In this document: positions 23,568 through 34,500 of the stretch, piece after piece | How positions within the stretch are numbered: position 1 is the stretch's first letter | Layout of the letters: each line of letters starts with the position of its first letter | Assembly: GCF_029946145.1 (NCBI RefSeq) | Contig: NZ_JAQSDY010000017.1 | Span: forward strand, 62,001-126,000 | Reading direction: 5' to 3' | Source of the DNA: Brevundimonas sp. | GTDB lineage: Bacteria; Pseudomonadota; Alphaproteobacteria; Caulobacterales; Caulobacteraceae | Length of the DNA: 64,000 nucleotides | Notes under the pieces: generated by a model | Databases searched by the model: none | What the model was told of the DNA's origin: nothing | What the model saw: the letters and a program-made list of their open reading frames with translations, nothing else | Program-made: the position numbers and the translations under genes

Positions 23568-26500
23568 TGACCCGCAAGTCCATTCAGTACATGGGGGCGG
23601 CGTCCGCCCTCGCCCTGGCCGTCTCGCTGGCGTGCGCCGGCGGCGTGTCCGCCCAGGTCACGACGTCGACGATCCGGGGTTCGGTGACCGACGATGGCGT
23701 CGCCGAAGCCGGCGCCGTGATCGTGGCGCGCGACACCTCGTCGGGCTTTACGACCCGGTCCACCGCAAACGCCAACGGCGGCTATGTGCTGTCGGGTCTG
23801 CGCCCCGGCACCTATGAGGTCACCGTGACCACGGCGGAGGGCGAAACGGCCTCGGACGTCGTCACGATCGGCGTCGGCCAGGTCGGCGATCTGGATCTGG
23901 CGGTCGGTGCAGTTGTCGCCGCCGATGCTTCCGAAGCCACCGATCTGGGAGACGTGGTCGTGACGGGCCGCCGTCTGGCCGAGGTGCGCACGCCCGAGAA
24001 CGCCACCAACGTCACGACCCAGCAGATCAACACCCTGCCGCAGATCAACCGCAACTTCCTGAACTTCGCGGCCCTGGCCCCCGGGGTGCGTCTGTCGACG
24101 GACGAGACAAACCAGAACATCACCGCGGGAGGCCAGCGCGCGGAATCGGTCAACGCCTTCATCGACGGGGCCAGCCTGAAGTCAAACATCATCGCCGGCG
24201 GCATCATCGGCCAGGATGCCAGCCGCGGGAACCCGTTCCCCCAGGCCGGCGTCCAGGAATTCCGCGTCGTCAGCCAAAATTTCAAGGCCGAGTACGAACA
24301 GGCCTCGTCGGCGATCATCACCGCCGTCACCCGCTCGGGCACCAACGAATTCCACGGCGAGATCTTCGGCGTCTACCGCGACCAGGAGTTCATCGCACAG
24401 GACAGCTTCGCCGAACGGCGCGGCGATCCGAAGGTGCCGCTTGAGGTCCAGCAATACGGCTTCGCCCTCGGTGGGCCCATCATTCAGGACACCCTGCACT
24501 TCTTCGGCACCTACGAGCACAAACAGGAAAACCGCGCCAGCGTGGTCAACCTGGGCCGTCAGGAGCCGCGCTTCGTCAATCAGTTCGCCCAGTACATCGG
24601 CACCTTCGCCTCGCCGTTCGAGGAGGATCTGATGTTCGGCAAGCTCAGCTGGCAGCCGGCCGAGGGCCATCTGATCGAATTGAGCGCCACCTATCGCGAC
24701 GAGTCGGAGCTGCGGGACTTCGGCGGCGCCGACTCCTTCGAGCGCGCCAACGACCTGCAGCAGACGACCCTGAGGGGCAACCTTCGCTATCAGTGGCAGA
24801 CGGACTCGTTCCTGAACGAGTTCGCGGTCGATTATCGCGACTATAACTTCAACCCCGGCGCGGCGAACTTCACCGACGCGGGCGCGACCTACCGGCTGTT
24901 CGAGAACGGGCCGGATTTCTTCGGCGGTGCGACCATCATCAACCTGGGCGGCCGCGACAGCACTCAGGACATTCACGACAACGCGCTCACCTTCCGCAAC
25001 GACGTGACGTTCAACGATCTGGAGATGCACGGCTTCCACACCATCAAGCTGGGCGGCAAGGTGTCGCTGCAGAACTATGAGGTGAACAAGCAGTTCGGCC
25101 GGAACCCGCTCTTCTACTACGACGTCGACGGCCTGCCCGGGCTGAGCGGCAGCACCACGGTGCCGTATCGCGTGGAACTGGGCCAGGCCTTCCCCGAGGT
25201 CGATCTCGATAACACCGTCATCGGCCTGTACGCCCAGGACGACTGGCGCATCACCGACCAGCTGGAGCTGAACCTCGGCATCCGCTGGGACTATGAGACC
25301 AACGCCAACAACAACGACTACGTCACCCCGGCCAGCGTCATCGCGGGCCTGGACCAGTGGATCGCCTCGACCGACGGCGGCAAGCCCGCGGGCTACGCCC
25401 CCAGCTGGTTCAACCGGGCCGACTACATCTCGACGGGCAACAATCGCGATCCGTTCGCGGGCGCCTTCCAACCCCGCATCGGCTTCTCGTACGATGTGTT
25501 CGGGGACCGCCGGACGGTGATCTTCGGCGGCGCCGGTCGGTATTATGACCGGGTCAACTTCAACTTCTCGTACGACGAGCTGGTCAAGCCGTTCGACATC
25601 CGCAAGAACGCCTTCTTCAGCACGACGGGCCGTCCGGCCGGTCAGGACCGCGATCCGGGTCCGGGCGTCGATCTGCCGGGGGACGCCGGCGATCCCATCC
25701 TGTGGCAGGCCTCATACGGCACGGCCGCCGGTCTCGATCCGGTCCTCGCCACCATCCCGGGCAAGGGCGAAGCCTTCCTGCTGGCCAACGACTTCGAACC
25801 GCCGATGACCGACCAGTTCAACCTCGGTCTGCGCCAACGCTTCGGGGACTGGCAGAGCGAGTTCACCCTCGCCTACGGCAAGACCGAAAACGAGTTCACC
25901 TGGGCCTATCTGACCCGCTGCCGCGAACCCAACCGTCCCAATGACGGCGGCGGTTTCGGCGACAACGGCGGCTTCTGCGGTCCTGGCGGGACAAACCCCT
26001 ATCGCGGGTATTTCGTCTCCGACCACGAGAAGGAGCGCACCTTCCGGGCCCTCTACGTCAAGCTGGACAAGAACTACACGCCCGACTCCGGCTGGGGCCT
26101 CAACGTCGCCTACACCTGGTCGCAGGCCGAACAGAACGGCGGCAACGACAACTTCTGCTTCGACTGCTTCAGCATCGAGAGCTCGCCGGTCCGTCCCACC
26201 AGCAATGACGAACGTCACCGCATCGTGGCGAACGGCATCGTGGACCTGCCCTTCGACTTCCAGCTGTCGGGCATACTGACGCTGGGTTCAGGCACGCCCT
26301 TCGACGTGTTCGACGGACGCGGCCCCAACTTCGTCTACCGTCCGAACCACGGCCGTCCGCAGCAGTTCAACTTCATCATCCCCAACTCCTTCGCCTACCG
26401 GAACCTCGACCTGCGTCTGACGAAGGATTTCCAGATTTGGGGTGGGTCGGAGCTGTCGGTGTACGTCGACGCGATCAACGTGTTCAACTTCGACAACTTC

Positions 26501-26617
26501 GCCGGCTTCGACGGCGGTACGGGCTCGCTCGCCAACCCCAACCCGAACTTCGAGAAGCCGTCGAGGGTGCTGTTCCCGACCCGCACCTTCCAGGTGGGCA
26601 TGCGTTACAGCTTCTGA
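23567..26617 (+). CDS. TonB-dependent receptor with N-terminal carboxypeptidase-regulatory-like domain
   Basis: A 1016-residue outer-membrane active transporter of the Oar-like group. Signal peptide 1-30 (GGVSAQ), then a CarboxypepD_reg-like beta-sandwich (about 33-105, TSTIRGSVTDDGVAEAGAVI), a plug domain (about 130-240, including VVVTGRR and PQINRNFLNFAALAPGVRLS), and a 22-strand barrel to the C-terminal Phe (MRYSF). With a LacI regulator, glycosidases and sugar ABC genes it is likely the uptake route for glucan oligosaccharides. The ribosome site is AGGGGGAG. Confidence 0.92.
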   Translation: MTRKSIQYMGAASALALAVSLACAGGVSAQVTTSTIRGSVTDDGVAEAGAVIVARDTSSGFTTRSTANANGGYVLSGLRPGTYEVTVTTAEGETASDVVTIGVGQVGDLDLAVGAVVAADASEATDLGDVVVTGRRLAEVRTPENATNVTTQQINTLPQINRNFLNFAALAPGVRLSTDETNQNITAGGQRAESVNAFIDGASLKSNIIAGGIIGQDASRGNPFPQAGVQEFRVVSQNFKAEYEQASSAIITAVTRSGTNEFHGEIFGVYRDQEFIAQDSFAERRGDPKVPLEVQQYGFALGGPIIQDTLHFFGTYEHKQENRASVVNLGRQEPRFVNQFAQYIGTFASPFEEDLMFGKLSWQPAEGHLIELSATYRDESELRDFGGADSFERANDLQQTTLRGNLRYQWQTDSFLNEFAVDYRDYNFNPGAANFTDAGATYRLFENGPDFFGGATIINLGGRDSTQDIHDNALTFRNDVTFNDLEMHGFHTIKLGGKVSLQNYEVNKQFGRNPLFYYDVDGLPGLSGSTTVPYRVELGQAFPEVDLDNTVIGLYAQDDWRITDQLELNLGIRWDYETNANNNDYVTPASVIAGLDQWIASTDGGKPAGYAPSWFNRADYISTGNNRDPFAGAFQPRIGFSYDVFGDRRTVIFGGAGRYYDRVNFNFSYDELVKPFDIRKNAFFSTTGRPAGQDRDPGPGVDLPGDAGDPILWQASYGTAAGLDPVLATIPGKGEAFLLANDFEPPMTDQFNLGLRQRFGDWQSEFTLAYGKTENEFTWAYLTRCREPNRPNDGGGFGDNGGFCGPGGTNPYRGYFVSDHEKERTFRALYVKLDKNYTPDSGWGLNVAYTWSQAEQNGGNDNFCFDCFSIESSPVRPTSNDERHRIVANGIVDLPFDFQLSGILTLGSGTPFDVFDGRGPNFVYRPNHGRPQQFNFIIPNSFAYRNLDLRLTKDFQIWGGSELSVYVDAINVFNFDNFAGFDGGTGSLANPNPNFEKPSRVLFPTRTFQVGMRYSF

Positions 26618-26707
26618 CCGTCTCCTGAGCCTGGCGGCCGCCCCCTGATTCCCCGGGGGGCGGCCACTTTTTTGACTGTGTCGAGTTTGCGTATGAGGAT
26701 GGAGACC

Positions 26708-28168
26708 ATGGATCGCCGCCGGTTTCTGATGGGCTCCACGGTCGCGGGCGTAGCGGCCCTTTCGATCGGCGGGTGCGGCGGCGCGGGACTGGACTATTTC
26801 AAGCCCGGCACGCCGTTGGTTGACCCCGAGGTCGACGAACTTCAGCAGCGGACCTTCGACTGGTTCGTCCACGTCACCAACCGCGCCAATGGCCTGACGC
26901 CCGACCGCTGGCCGACTGAGTCCTTCTCGTCAGTGGCCGCCGTGGGGTTTGCCCTGACTTGCTGGCCCATCGGGGTCGAGCGCGGCTGGATGAGCCGCGA
27001 GGAGGCGCGCGAGCGCACCCTGACCACCATCCGCTTCTTCCACCACGCGCCGCAGGGACCGCAGGCCACGGGCGTGACGGGCTACAAGGGCTTCTTCTAC
27101 CACTTCCTGGACATGGAGACGGGCCACCGGTTCGGACGCACCGAGCTGTCGACCGTCGACACCACCCTGCTGGTCGCGGGCATGCTGTTCGCGGCGCGCT
27201 GGTTCGACGGCGACCACGCCGACGAGGCGGAGATCCGGCGGCTGGCCCAGGCTGTGTACGACCGGATCGAATGGGACTGGGCCGTCGTCCGCCCCAACCG
27301 CGTTTCGATGGGCTGGCACCCGGAGACGGGGTTCATCCCCGCGGACTGGCATATCTACAACGAGGGCATGCTGGTCCTGCTGCTGGCCATCGGCAGCCGG
27401 ACCCACCCGGTCCCGCCCGCCGTCTGGGATGAATGGTGCAGCGTCTACGATCAGAGCTGGACCGACCGCCGGGGCCCCGCGCACCTGGCCTTCGCCCCGC
27501 TGTTCGGCCACCAGTACAGCCACATGTTCGTCGACTTCCGCGGCATCTACGATCCGTGGATGCGGGCGAAGGTCCGTGAGACGGGCGAGGAGTTCGACTA
27601 CCGCATCAACAGCGTCCGGGCTGTGCAGGCGCAGCGTAAATACGCCATCGACAATCCGATGGGCTGGGCCGGCTATTCGGCGGACGTGTGGGGCCTGACG
27701 GCCTGCGACGGACCGGGCGATTTCAAACAGGTCATCGACGGGCGCGAGCGCGAGTTCTTCAGCTATTCGGCGCGCGGCCCCGGGGACCGCGACGACGGCA
27801 CAATCGCGCCGACGGCCGCCATGGCCTCCTACCCCTTCGCCCCCGCCGAGGTCACCGCCTGCCTGAAGGCGATGAAGGCGCGCTACGGCATCGGCGTCTA
27901 CACCGAGTTCGGCTTCATGGACTCGTTCAACCCGACGCTGACGCAGCGCGACGGACGGCTGCAGCACGGCCGCATCGTGCCGGGCGTGGGCTGGGTCGAC
28001 GGCGACTATCTGGGCATCGATCAGGGACCGATCGTGATCCAGATCGAGAACCATCGCTCGGACGCCGTCTGGAGCCGGATGCGGCTTGAGCCCAATCTGG
28101 TGCGCGGGCTGAAGCGCGCCGGCTTCACCGGGGGCTGGCTCAACCTGCCGGCGGTGCGCGCGCTGTGA
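26708..28168 (+). CDS. GH144-like (Glycoamylase-fold) lipoprotein, likely endo-beta-1,2-glucanase
   Basis: A 486-residue (alpha/alpha)6-barrel protein matching the Glycoamylase/GH144 family, whose characterised members hydrolyse linear beta-1,2-glucan. It begins with a twin-arginine signal (DRRRFLMG) and a lipobox-like IGGC, so it is probably Tat-exported and lipid-anchored. Family blocks are QQRTFDWFVHVTN, TGYKGFFYHFLDMETG, STVDTTLLVAG, AFAPLFGHQYSHMFVDFR and GIDQGPIVIQIENHRS. The ATG at 26708 has GGAG upstream. The last 4 bases overlap the sugar-binding protein start (GTGA). Exact linkage specificity is inferred. Confidence 0.82.
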   Translation: MDRRRFLMGSTVAGVAALSIGGCGGAGLDYFKPGTPLVDPEVDELQQRTFDWFVHVTNRANGLTPDRWPTESFSSVAAVGFALTCWPIGVERGWMSREEARERTLTTIRFFHHAPQGPQATGVTGYKGFFYHFLDMETGHRFGRTELSTVDTTLLVAGMLFAARWFDGDHADEAEIRRLAQAVYDRIEWDWAVVRPNRVSMGWHPETGFIPADWHIYNEGMLVLLLAIGSRTHPVPPAVWDEWCSVYDQSWTDRRGPAHLAFAPLFGHQYSHMFVDFRGIYDPWMRAKVRETGEEFDYRINSVRAVQAQRKYAIDNPMGWAGYSADVWGLTACDGPGDFKQVIDGREREFFSYSARGPGDRDDGTIAPTAAMASYPFAPAEVTACLKAMKARYGIGVYTEFGFMDSFNPTLTQRDGRLQHGRIVPGVGWVDGDYLGIDQGPIVIQIENHRSDAVWSRMRLEPNLVRGLKRAGFTGGWLNLPAVRAL

Positions 28169-29442
28169 CCGGGTTGCGCCCCGATCGGCGGACGGCCCTC
28201 GGCCTGCTGGCGAGCGCGGCGGCGACGGGTCTGGCCGGTTGCGGCGGGCGCAATGACGGCGTCACCCGGCTGCGCTTCTGGGCCATGGGCAATGAGGCGA
28301 CCAATGTGCCGCAGATCCTGCCCGAGTTCGAACGGCTGAACCCGGGGATCAAGGTCGAGGTCCAGGCCCTGCCGTGGACGGCGGCCCACTCCAAGCTGCT
28401 GACGTCCTACGCCGGCAATTCGCTGCCGGATCTCAGCCAGGTGGGCAACACCTGGGTGTCGGAGATGGCGGCCATCGGGGCGATCAGCGCCCTGCCGGCC
28501 TTCGCTTCGGACCTGCTGACCGACCAGTTCCCGGCGGTGCTGGAGACCAACCGGATCGGCGGCCAGGTGGTGGGCGTGCCCTGGTATGTCGACACCCGGC
28601 TGATCTATTACCGCGCCGACCTGCTGGAGCAGGCCGGATTCCCCGACGGGGTGCCCCGGACCTGGGACAGCTGGAAGGCGGCGATGCATGCGGTGAAGCG
28701 CGTGGCCGGGCCGGGGAACTACGCCGTGCTGCTGCCGGTCAACGAGTTCGAACAGCTGCTGACCTTCGGCCTGCAGGGCGCCGAGCCGCTGCTGCGCGAC
28801 CGCGACACGCGGGGGAATTTCTCCAGCGCCTCCTTCGTCGCCGCCCTGGAATTCTACAAGAGCCTGTTCGATGAGGGACTGGCCCCGGTCGCGTCCTCGA
28901 CGCAGATCTCCAACGTCTGGACCGAGTTCGAGCGGGGATATTTCAGCTTCTATTTCTCCGGCCCGTGGACCATCGGCGACTTCAGGAACCGGCTGAAGCC
29001 GACGACGCGGTGGATGACCTCGGGCGTGCCGGGCCCTACCGGGCCGGGCGCGTCCGCGCCGGGCGGCTCGTCGCTGGTGGTCTATCGTCAGTCGCCGCAT
29101 CAGGACGCGGCTTGGAAGCTGGTGCGCTACCTCGCCGATCCGGCGGTGCAGGCGCGCTTCAACACCATCACCGGGGATCTGCCGGCGCGCGAGAGCGCCT
29201 GGGCGACGCCGGCGGTGGCCAACGATCCCTATGTCGCCGCCTTCAAGGGCCAGCTGTCGCGGGCCAAGGCCGTGCCCAAGGTGCCGGAGTGGGAGCGGAT
29301 CGTCACCGAGATGCAGATCGTGGCCGAACGCATGGTGCGCGGCCAGTTCACCCCGCGCGCCGCCGCCGCCGAGATCGACCGCCGCGCCGACCGCCTGCTG
29401 GAAAAGCGCCGCTGGATGATCGAACAGGGGAGGGCGATATGA
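28165..29442 (+). CDS. ABC sugar transporter, substrate-binding lipoprotein
   Basis: A 425-residue family 1 extracellular solute-binding protein. A Tat-like DRRTALGLL and lipobox LAGC (about residue 25) mark a lipoprotein. The core reads RLRFWAMGNEATNVPQILPEFERLNPGIKVEVQ with VPWYVDTRLIYYR and GGSSLVVYRQS. The start is GTG, overlapping the GH144 stop by 4 nt, so the two are coupled. It would deliver oligosaccharides to the two permeases that follow. A REP pair separates it from them. Confidence 0.92.
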   Translation: MTGLRPDRRTALGLLASAAATGLAGCGGRNDGVTRLRFWAMGNEATNVPQILPEFERLNPGIKVEVQALPWTAAHSKLLTSYAGNSLPDLSQVGNTWVSEMAAIGAISALPAFASDLLTDQFPAVLETNRIGGQVVGVPWYVDTRLIYYRADLLEQAGFPDGVPRTWDSWKAAMHAVKRVAGPGNYAVLLPVNEFEQLLTFGLQGAEPLLRDRDTRGNFSSASFVAALEFYKSLFDEGLAPVASSTQISNVWTEFERGYFSFYFSGPWTIGDFRNRLKPTTRWMTSGVPGPTGPGASAPGGSSLVVYRQSPHQDAAWKLVRYLADPAVQARFNTITGDLPARESAWATPAVANDPYVAAFKGQLSRAKAVPKVPEWERIVTEMQIVAERMVRGQFTPRAAAAEIDRRADRLLEKRRWMIEQGRAI

Positions 29443-29459
29443 CGGCTGCCAACGCACAT

Positions 29460-29605
29460 CCTTCTCCCCTCGGGGGAGAAGGTGGCCCGAAGGGCCGGAT
29501 GAGGGGGCTGTCGGCCCCACGCTCATCCGCCGCCCCCATGCCTGCTGAACCTTACCCCTCATCCGTCTCGCTTCGCGAGCCACCTTCTCCCCCAAGGGGA
29601 GAAGG
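29460..29605. repeat. REP-like inverted pair between binding protein and permease genes
   Basis: The left arm 29460-29507 (CCTTCTCCCCTCGGGGGAGAAGG core) and inverted right arm 29555-29605 (CCTTCTCCCCCAAGGGGAGAAGG core) flank 47 bp. The right arm ends in GGAGAAGG, which also serves as the ribosome-binding sequence of the permease gene (ATG 29609). The position between an abundant binding protein and its membrane partners parallels the malE-malF REP of E. coli, which stabilises upstream mRNA. Confidence 0.85.
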
Positions 29606-29608
29606 ATC

Positions 29609-30544
29609 ATGACGACGGACGCCGCCGTCGCCGCCAAACCGGTCCGCAAGGCCGGCACGCCCCGCTCGCGCGAGCGCGCGGCCTGGGGGTTTGTGGCCCC
29701 GGCCCTGATCGCCATCGCGGTCTTCTTCGCCATCCCCGTCTTCTCGGCCCTGCTGCTCAGCCTGACCGACTTCGACATCTACGCCCTGGCCGACATCGGC
29801 AATGTCCGCTTCGTGGGGCTGCAGAATTACGAGCGGCTGCTGGGCAATCCGCTGTTCTGGGGCGCGATGCGGAACACCGGCCTGTTCGCCCTCATCGGGG
29901 TGCCGGTGTCGATCGCCACCTCGCTGGCGGCGGCGGCAGTCCTGAATGCGCGGGTGATCCGGTGGCGGCCGATCTGGCGGGTGATGTTCTTCGCCCCCTA
30001 TGTCACCACCCTGGTCGCCACGGCGGTGCTGTGGAACTATCTGCTGCATACGAAGTACGGCGTCATCAACTGGGCGATCCAGAGCATCGGCCTGCCCGCC
30101 GTCGACTGGCTGGGCCAACCGTCGACGTCGATCCCGGCCATCCTGATGTTCGTGGTCTGGAAGATTTTCGGCTATAATATGCTGATCTTCCTCGCGGTTC
30201 TTCAGACCGTGCCGGACGATCTGTATGAGGCCGCGCGCATCGACGGGGCCGGGCCGTGGAAGCAGTTCCAGCACGTCACCCTGCCGGCCATCGCCCCGAC
30301 CCTGCTGCTGGTGTCGATCATTTCGGTCGCCGGTTTCTTCCAGCTGTTCGCCGAGCCCTATGTGATGACCCAGGGCGGTCCGGCGCAGTCGACCGTGACA
30401 GTGCTCTACTTCATGTACGAAGAGGGTTTCAAATGGTGGAACCTCGGCTCCGCCAGCGCCGTGGCCTTTATCCTGTTCCTGTGCATCCTGGCCGTGACCC
30501 TGGTCCAGCTGGCCGTGGCGAAGCGGATGGGGGCCTACGAATGA
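29609..30544 (+). CDS. ABC sugar transporter permease (MalF/UgpA type)
   Basis: A 311-residue inner-membrane permease with six predicted helices and the MalF-type cytoplasmic EAA loop around YEAARIDGAGPWKQFQHVTLP. The opening RERAAWGFVAPALIAIAVFFAIPV is typical of the family. It overlaps the next permease gene by ATGA. No ATPase gene is present in the locus, so a shared MsmK/UgpC-type ATPase encoded elsewhere must energise it. The SD lies inside the REP repeat directly upstream. Confidence 0.93.
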   Translation: MTTDAAVAAKPVRKAGTPRSRERAAWGFVAPALIAIAVFFAIPVFSALLLSLTDFDIYALADIGNVRFVGLQNYERLLGNPLFWGAMRNTGLFALIGVPVSIATSLAAAAVLNARVIRWRPIWRVMFFAPYVTTLVATAVLWNYLLHTKYGVINWAIQSIGLPAVDWLGQPSTSIPAILMFVVWKIFGYNMLIFLAVLQTVPDDLYEAARIDGAGPWKQFQHVTLPAIAPTLLLVSIISVAGFFQLFAEPYVMTQGGPAQSTVTVLYFMYEEGFKWWNLGSASAVAFILFLCILAVTLVQLAVAKRMGAYE

Positions 30545-31356
30545 AGCCGCGCGCCATCCTGCTCAATGTCGCGGTCGGCGTGATCGGCCTGATCGTGCTG
30601 TTCCCGCTGCTGTGGATGCTGTCCGTCAGCTTCATGACCACGGGCGAGGCCGCGACCTTCCCGCCGCCTCTTCTGCCGAAGACGTGGACGCTGCAGCACT
30701 ATCGCGACCTGTTCGTGACCCAGGGCATGGGCCGCTATCTGTGGAACAGCTTCGCCCTGGCGTCCCTGGCCACCATGCTCGCCCTGGCCTTCACCGTGCC
30801 CGCCGGATACGCCTTCGCCAAACTGGCCTTCAAGGGCCGCGACCGGGTGTTCCAGATTCTGGTCGGGGCGCTGGTGGTGCCGGCCCAGATCGGCACCCTG
30901 CCGCTGTTCCTGATGCTGAAGTCGATGGGGCTGGTGAACACCTACGCCGGGGCGCTGGTGCCGTGGCTGGCTTCGATCTTCGGCCTGTTCCTTGTGCGGC
31001 AGTATTCGCTCAGCATTCCCGACGAGATGCTGGAGGCGGCCCGCATCGACGGCGCCTCCGAGGGTCAGATTTTCCGCCGCATCGTCCTGCCGACCTTGCA
31101 GCCGATCATCGTCACCCTGGCCCTGTTCGTCTTCCTGGGCAGCTGGAACGACTTCCTGTGGCCGCTGATCATTCTGACGGACCAGTCCAACTATACCCTG
31201 CCTGTGGCGCTGGCGGCCCTGTCCCGCGAACACGTGCAGGACATCGAGCTGATGATGGCCGGCGCCGTCATCACCGTGGCCCCGGTGCTGATCCTCTTCC
31301 TCGCCCTGCAGCGCTATTACATCCGCGGGATGCTGGCGGGCAGCGTGAAGGGATGA
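30541..31356 (+). CDS. ABC sugar transporter permease (MalG/UgpE type)
   Basis: A 271-residue inner-membrane permease with six helices, the partner of the gene upstream. The EAA loop is LEAARIDGASEGQIFRRIVLP and the segment FLGSWNDFLWPLIIL before it is characteristic of MalG-type subunits. It starts at ATG 30541 within the preceding stop (ATGA overlap), ensuring equal production of the two subunits. A REP pair follows before the large glycosidase gene. Confidence 0.93.
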   Translation: MKPRAILLNVAVGVIGLIVLFPLLWMLSVSFMTTGEAATFPPPLLPKTWTLQHYRDLFVTQGMGRYLWNSFALASLATMLALAFTVPAGYAFAKLAFKGRDRVFQILVGALVVPAQIGTLPLFLMLKSMGLVNTYAGALVPWLASIFGLFLVRQYSLSIPDEMLEAARIDGASEGQIFRRIVLPTLQPIIVTLALFVFLGSWNDFLWPLIILTDQSNYTLPVALAALSREHVQDIELMMAGAVITVAPVLILFLALQRYYIRGMLAGSVKG

Positions 31357-31372
31357 GGCTTCACTGATCCGT

Positions 31373-31494
31373 TCATCCCCGCGAAAGCGGGGACCCAGTT
31401 CTTTCGCTGGGCACGCTGCACGGGATCAATCGTGGTGCGACGCCGGTCCGACCGGATCGCCCAAAGCACTGGGTCCCCGCTTTCGCGGGGATGA
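31373..31494. repeat. Perfect 27-bp inverted REP pair
   Basis: 31373-31399 (TCATCCCCGCGAAAGCGGGG then ACCCAGT) is the exact reverse complement of 31468-31494, with 68 bp between. Each arm carries a CCCCGC-GAAA-GCGGGG hairpin. It belongs to the same family as 4316-4438 and 15542-15685 with one core substitution. It fills the gap between the permease and the glycosidase and may split the operon into differently stable mRNA segments. Confidence 0.88.
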
Positions 31495-31507
31495 GCGGAG
31501 TTTGTTC

Positions 31508-34500
31508 ATGCTCAAGCGGATCACCATCCTTGTGGGAGCTGTTGCGGCGCTGCTGTCAACCGCGCCCGCCCATGCCCAGTCCCCGCACGTGCTCGACCCG
31601 TTCGAGACCCTGACCCCGTGGGCCGCCGACGCCTCGACCGACGTCTCCTCAACCATCACCAGCGTGCCGGGCCACGACGGCAGGTCCATGCGGCTGGACT
31701 ACGACTTCAACGGCCGGTCCGGCTACGCCTTCGCCGCCCGCGCCTTCGATCTGGACGTTCCCGCCAACTATGAGATCAGCTTCTGGCTGCGCGGCGAGAT
31801 GCAGCCCAATACGCTTGAGATCAAATTCGTCGACGGCTCGGGCGACAACGTCCACTGGCGCCAGATCCGGGGGTTCCGCGCCAACGCCGAATGGACCCGC
31901 TACACCATCAAGGCGCGGCAGATCGTCCGGGCCTGGGGGCCGAACCCGGACCGCACCTTCCGCGGGGCCGAGCGGATCGAGTTCGTGGTCACAGCGGGCG
32001 AGGGAGGAGAGGGCTGGATCGAGATCGACCAGCTGGAGCTGCGCGAGCTGCCGCCCGAGCCGTCCGTCCCGCCCCGCCCGCTGGCCGCCGCCAGCAGCGA
32101 GGACGGGCTGAACGTCGCCGCCCGGGCGGTGGACGACGATCTCGGCACAGCATGGCGCAGTGGGGCGGCAGGCGCGCAGAGCCTGACGCTGGACCTCGGC
32201 TATGAGCGCGAGTTCGGCGGCGTGACCCTGCGCTGGGCCGAGGGGCTGGCTGCGGCGCGCTATCGGCTCATGGCGTCGTCGGACCGGCAGGACTGGCGTG
32301 AACTGGCGAAGGTCAGCGACGGCGACGGAGGCGTCGACTGGCTGCGCACGCCCGAGGCCTCGGCCCGCTGGCTGCGGCTGGACCTGCTGGCGCCGACCGC
32401 CGACGGCCCGGCCAATGCCACCCGGTCGGGCGCGGGCCAGATGCTGAACGCCCGCCGCGCCGACGCCTACGCCCTGAACGGCCTGGAGATCGAGCCCCTG
32501 TCGTTCGGCGAGACACCCACCACCTTCATGCGCGCCGTGGCGACGGAGAGCCGGCGCGGGCTCTATCCGCGCGGCTTCGTCGGCGAGCAGCCCTACTGGA
32601 CCCTGGTCGGGGTCGACGGTGGCGGCGAAAGCGGTCTGATGGGCGAGGACGGGGCCATCGAACTGCGCCGCGGCGGACCGTCGATCGAGCCGTTCGTGCT
32701 GGACAACGGGCGGCTGACGACCTGGGCGGATGTGCAGATCAGCCAGAGCCTGCAGGACGGCGACCTGCCGATCCCGACCGTCACCTGGACCGCCGACGGC
32801 TGGACGCTGGCGACGACCGCCTTCGCCGACGGCACGCCGGAACAGGCGCAGCTCTACGGGCAGTATGTCCTGACCAACACCTCCAACCGGCCGCGCACCC
32901 TGACGCTGGCGCTGATGGCGCGCCCGTTCCAGGTCAACGGTCCGGTGCAGTTCCTGACCACCCCGGGCGGGGTCGGGCCGATCGAGCAGATCGACTGGAA
33001 CGGCGCCACCCTGGTGCTGAACGACGCCATCCGCATCGGCAGCCTCGCGGCGCCGGACGGGGTGGCCATGAGCACCTTCGCCGCCGGGGCCGATCCGCAA
33101 AGCTTGTTGGCCAGGGCCGCCCGCCGCCGCGATGCGGGTGCGCGCCATGTCGAATCCGACGCCACGAGCCTGACCGCCGGGGCGCTGCTGTACGATGTCA
33201 CCCTGCAGCCGGGCGAGGCCCGCACCTTCGGATTCGTCGCCCGGTTGGCGGGCCCGACGCCGGAGACAGGACCCGTCGCCGATGTGGCCGGCGCCCTCGA
33301 CGTCGCCCGGACGCGCGTGGCCGGCGCGTGGCGCGAGAGGCTGGATCGGTTCGACCTCACCCTGCCGCCGCAGGCCGGGCCGGTCGAGGCGGTGATGAAG
33401 GCCTCGCTGGCGCATATGCTGATGTCGCGGCAGGGGCCGATCCTGCAGCCGGGGACGCGCAGCTATAACCGCAGCTGGATCCGCGACGGGGCCATGATGG
33501 CCGAGGGGCTGAACCGGCTGGGGCATGAGAGCCTGTCGGCCGACTATCTGCGCTGGTTCGCGCCGCTGGTGTTCGACAACGGCAAGGTGCCCTGCTGCGC
33601 CGACAGCCGCGGGGCCGATCCCGTGCCCGAGAACGACAGCCACGGCGAGTTCATCTTCCTCGCCGCCGAGACGTACCGCTACACCCGGGACGAGGCGCTG
33701 CTGCGCGAGGTCTGGCCGCAGGTGCAGGCGGCGATCGGCTATATGGACACCCTGCGCGCCTCGACGCGGACGGCGGAGTTCCAGGCGGCGGACAGGCGCC
33801 ACCTGTACGGCCTGCTGCCGCCGACGATCAGCCACGAGGGCTATTCCGACAAGATCGCCTACAGCTACTGGGACGACTTCTGGGGCCTGCTGGGCTACCG
33901 CGACGCCGCCTTCATCGCGGATGCGCTCGGCGACGCGGCCGCCGCCGCCCGCATCCGGGCCGCCGAGGCCGCGTTCCGCATCGACATCATGGCCTCGATC
34001 GAGGCGACGGCGCGCGTGCACGGCATCGACTGGATCGCGGGCGCGGCCGACCGGGGCGATTTCGACGCCACCTCGACCACCATCGCCCTGTCGCCCGGGG
34101 GGCTGCAGGACGAGCTCCCGCAGGCCTTGCTGAAGGGCACATTCGACAAATGGTGGGACAATTTCACCGCCCGGCAGGAGAACCGGCAGGCGTGGAAGGA
34201 CTACACCCCCTACGAACTGCGCAATGTCGGGGCGATGGTGCGGCTCGGACGGCGGGCCGAGGCCCTGCGGGCGCTGGACTTCTACTTCGCCGACATGCGG
34301 CCGGCGGCCTGGAACGGCTGGGCCGAGGTGGTCGGCCGCGAGGAACGCGAGCCGCGCTTCATCGGCGACATGCCCCATGCCTGGATCAGTTCGGACTACA
34401 TCCGCTCGGCGCTGGACCTGCTGGTCCATGAGCGCGACCGCGACCATGCGCTGGTGCTGGCGGCGGGGGTTCCGACCACGTGGCTGGCGGGGGAGGGGGT

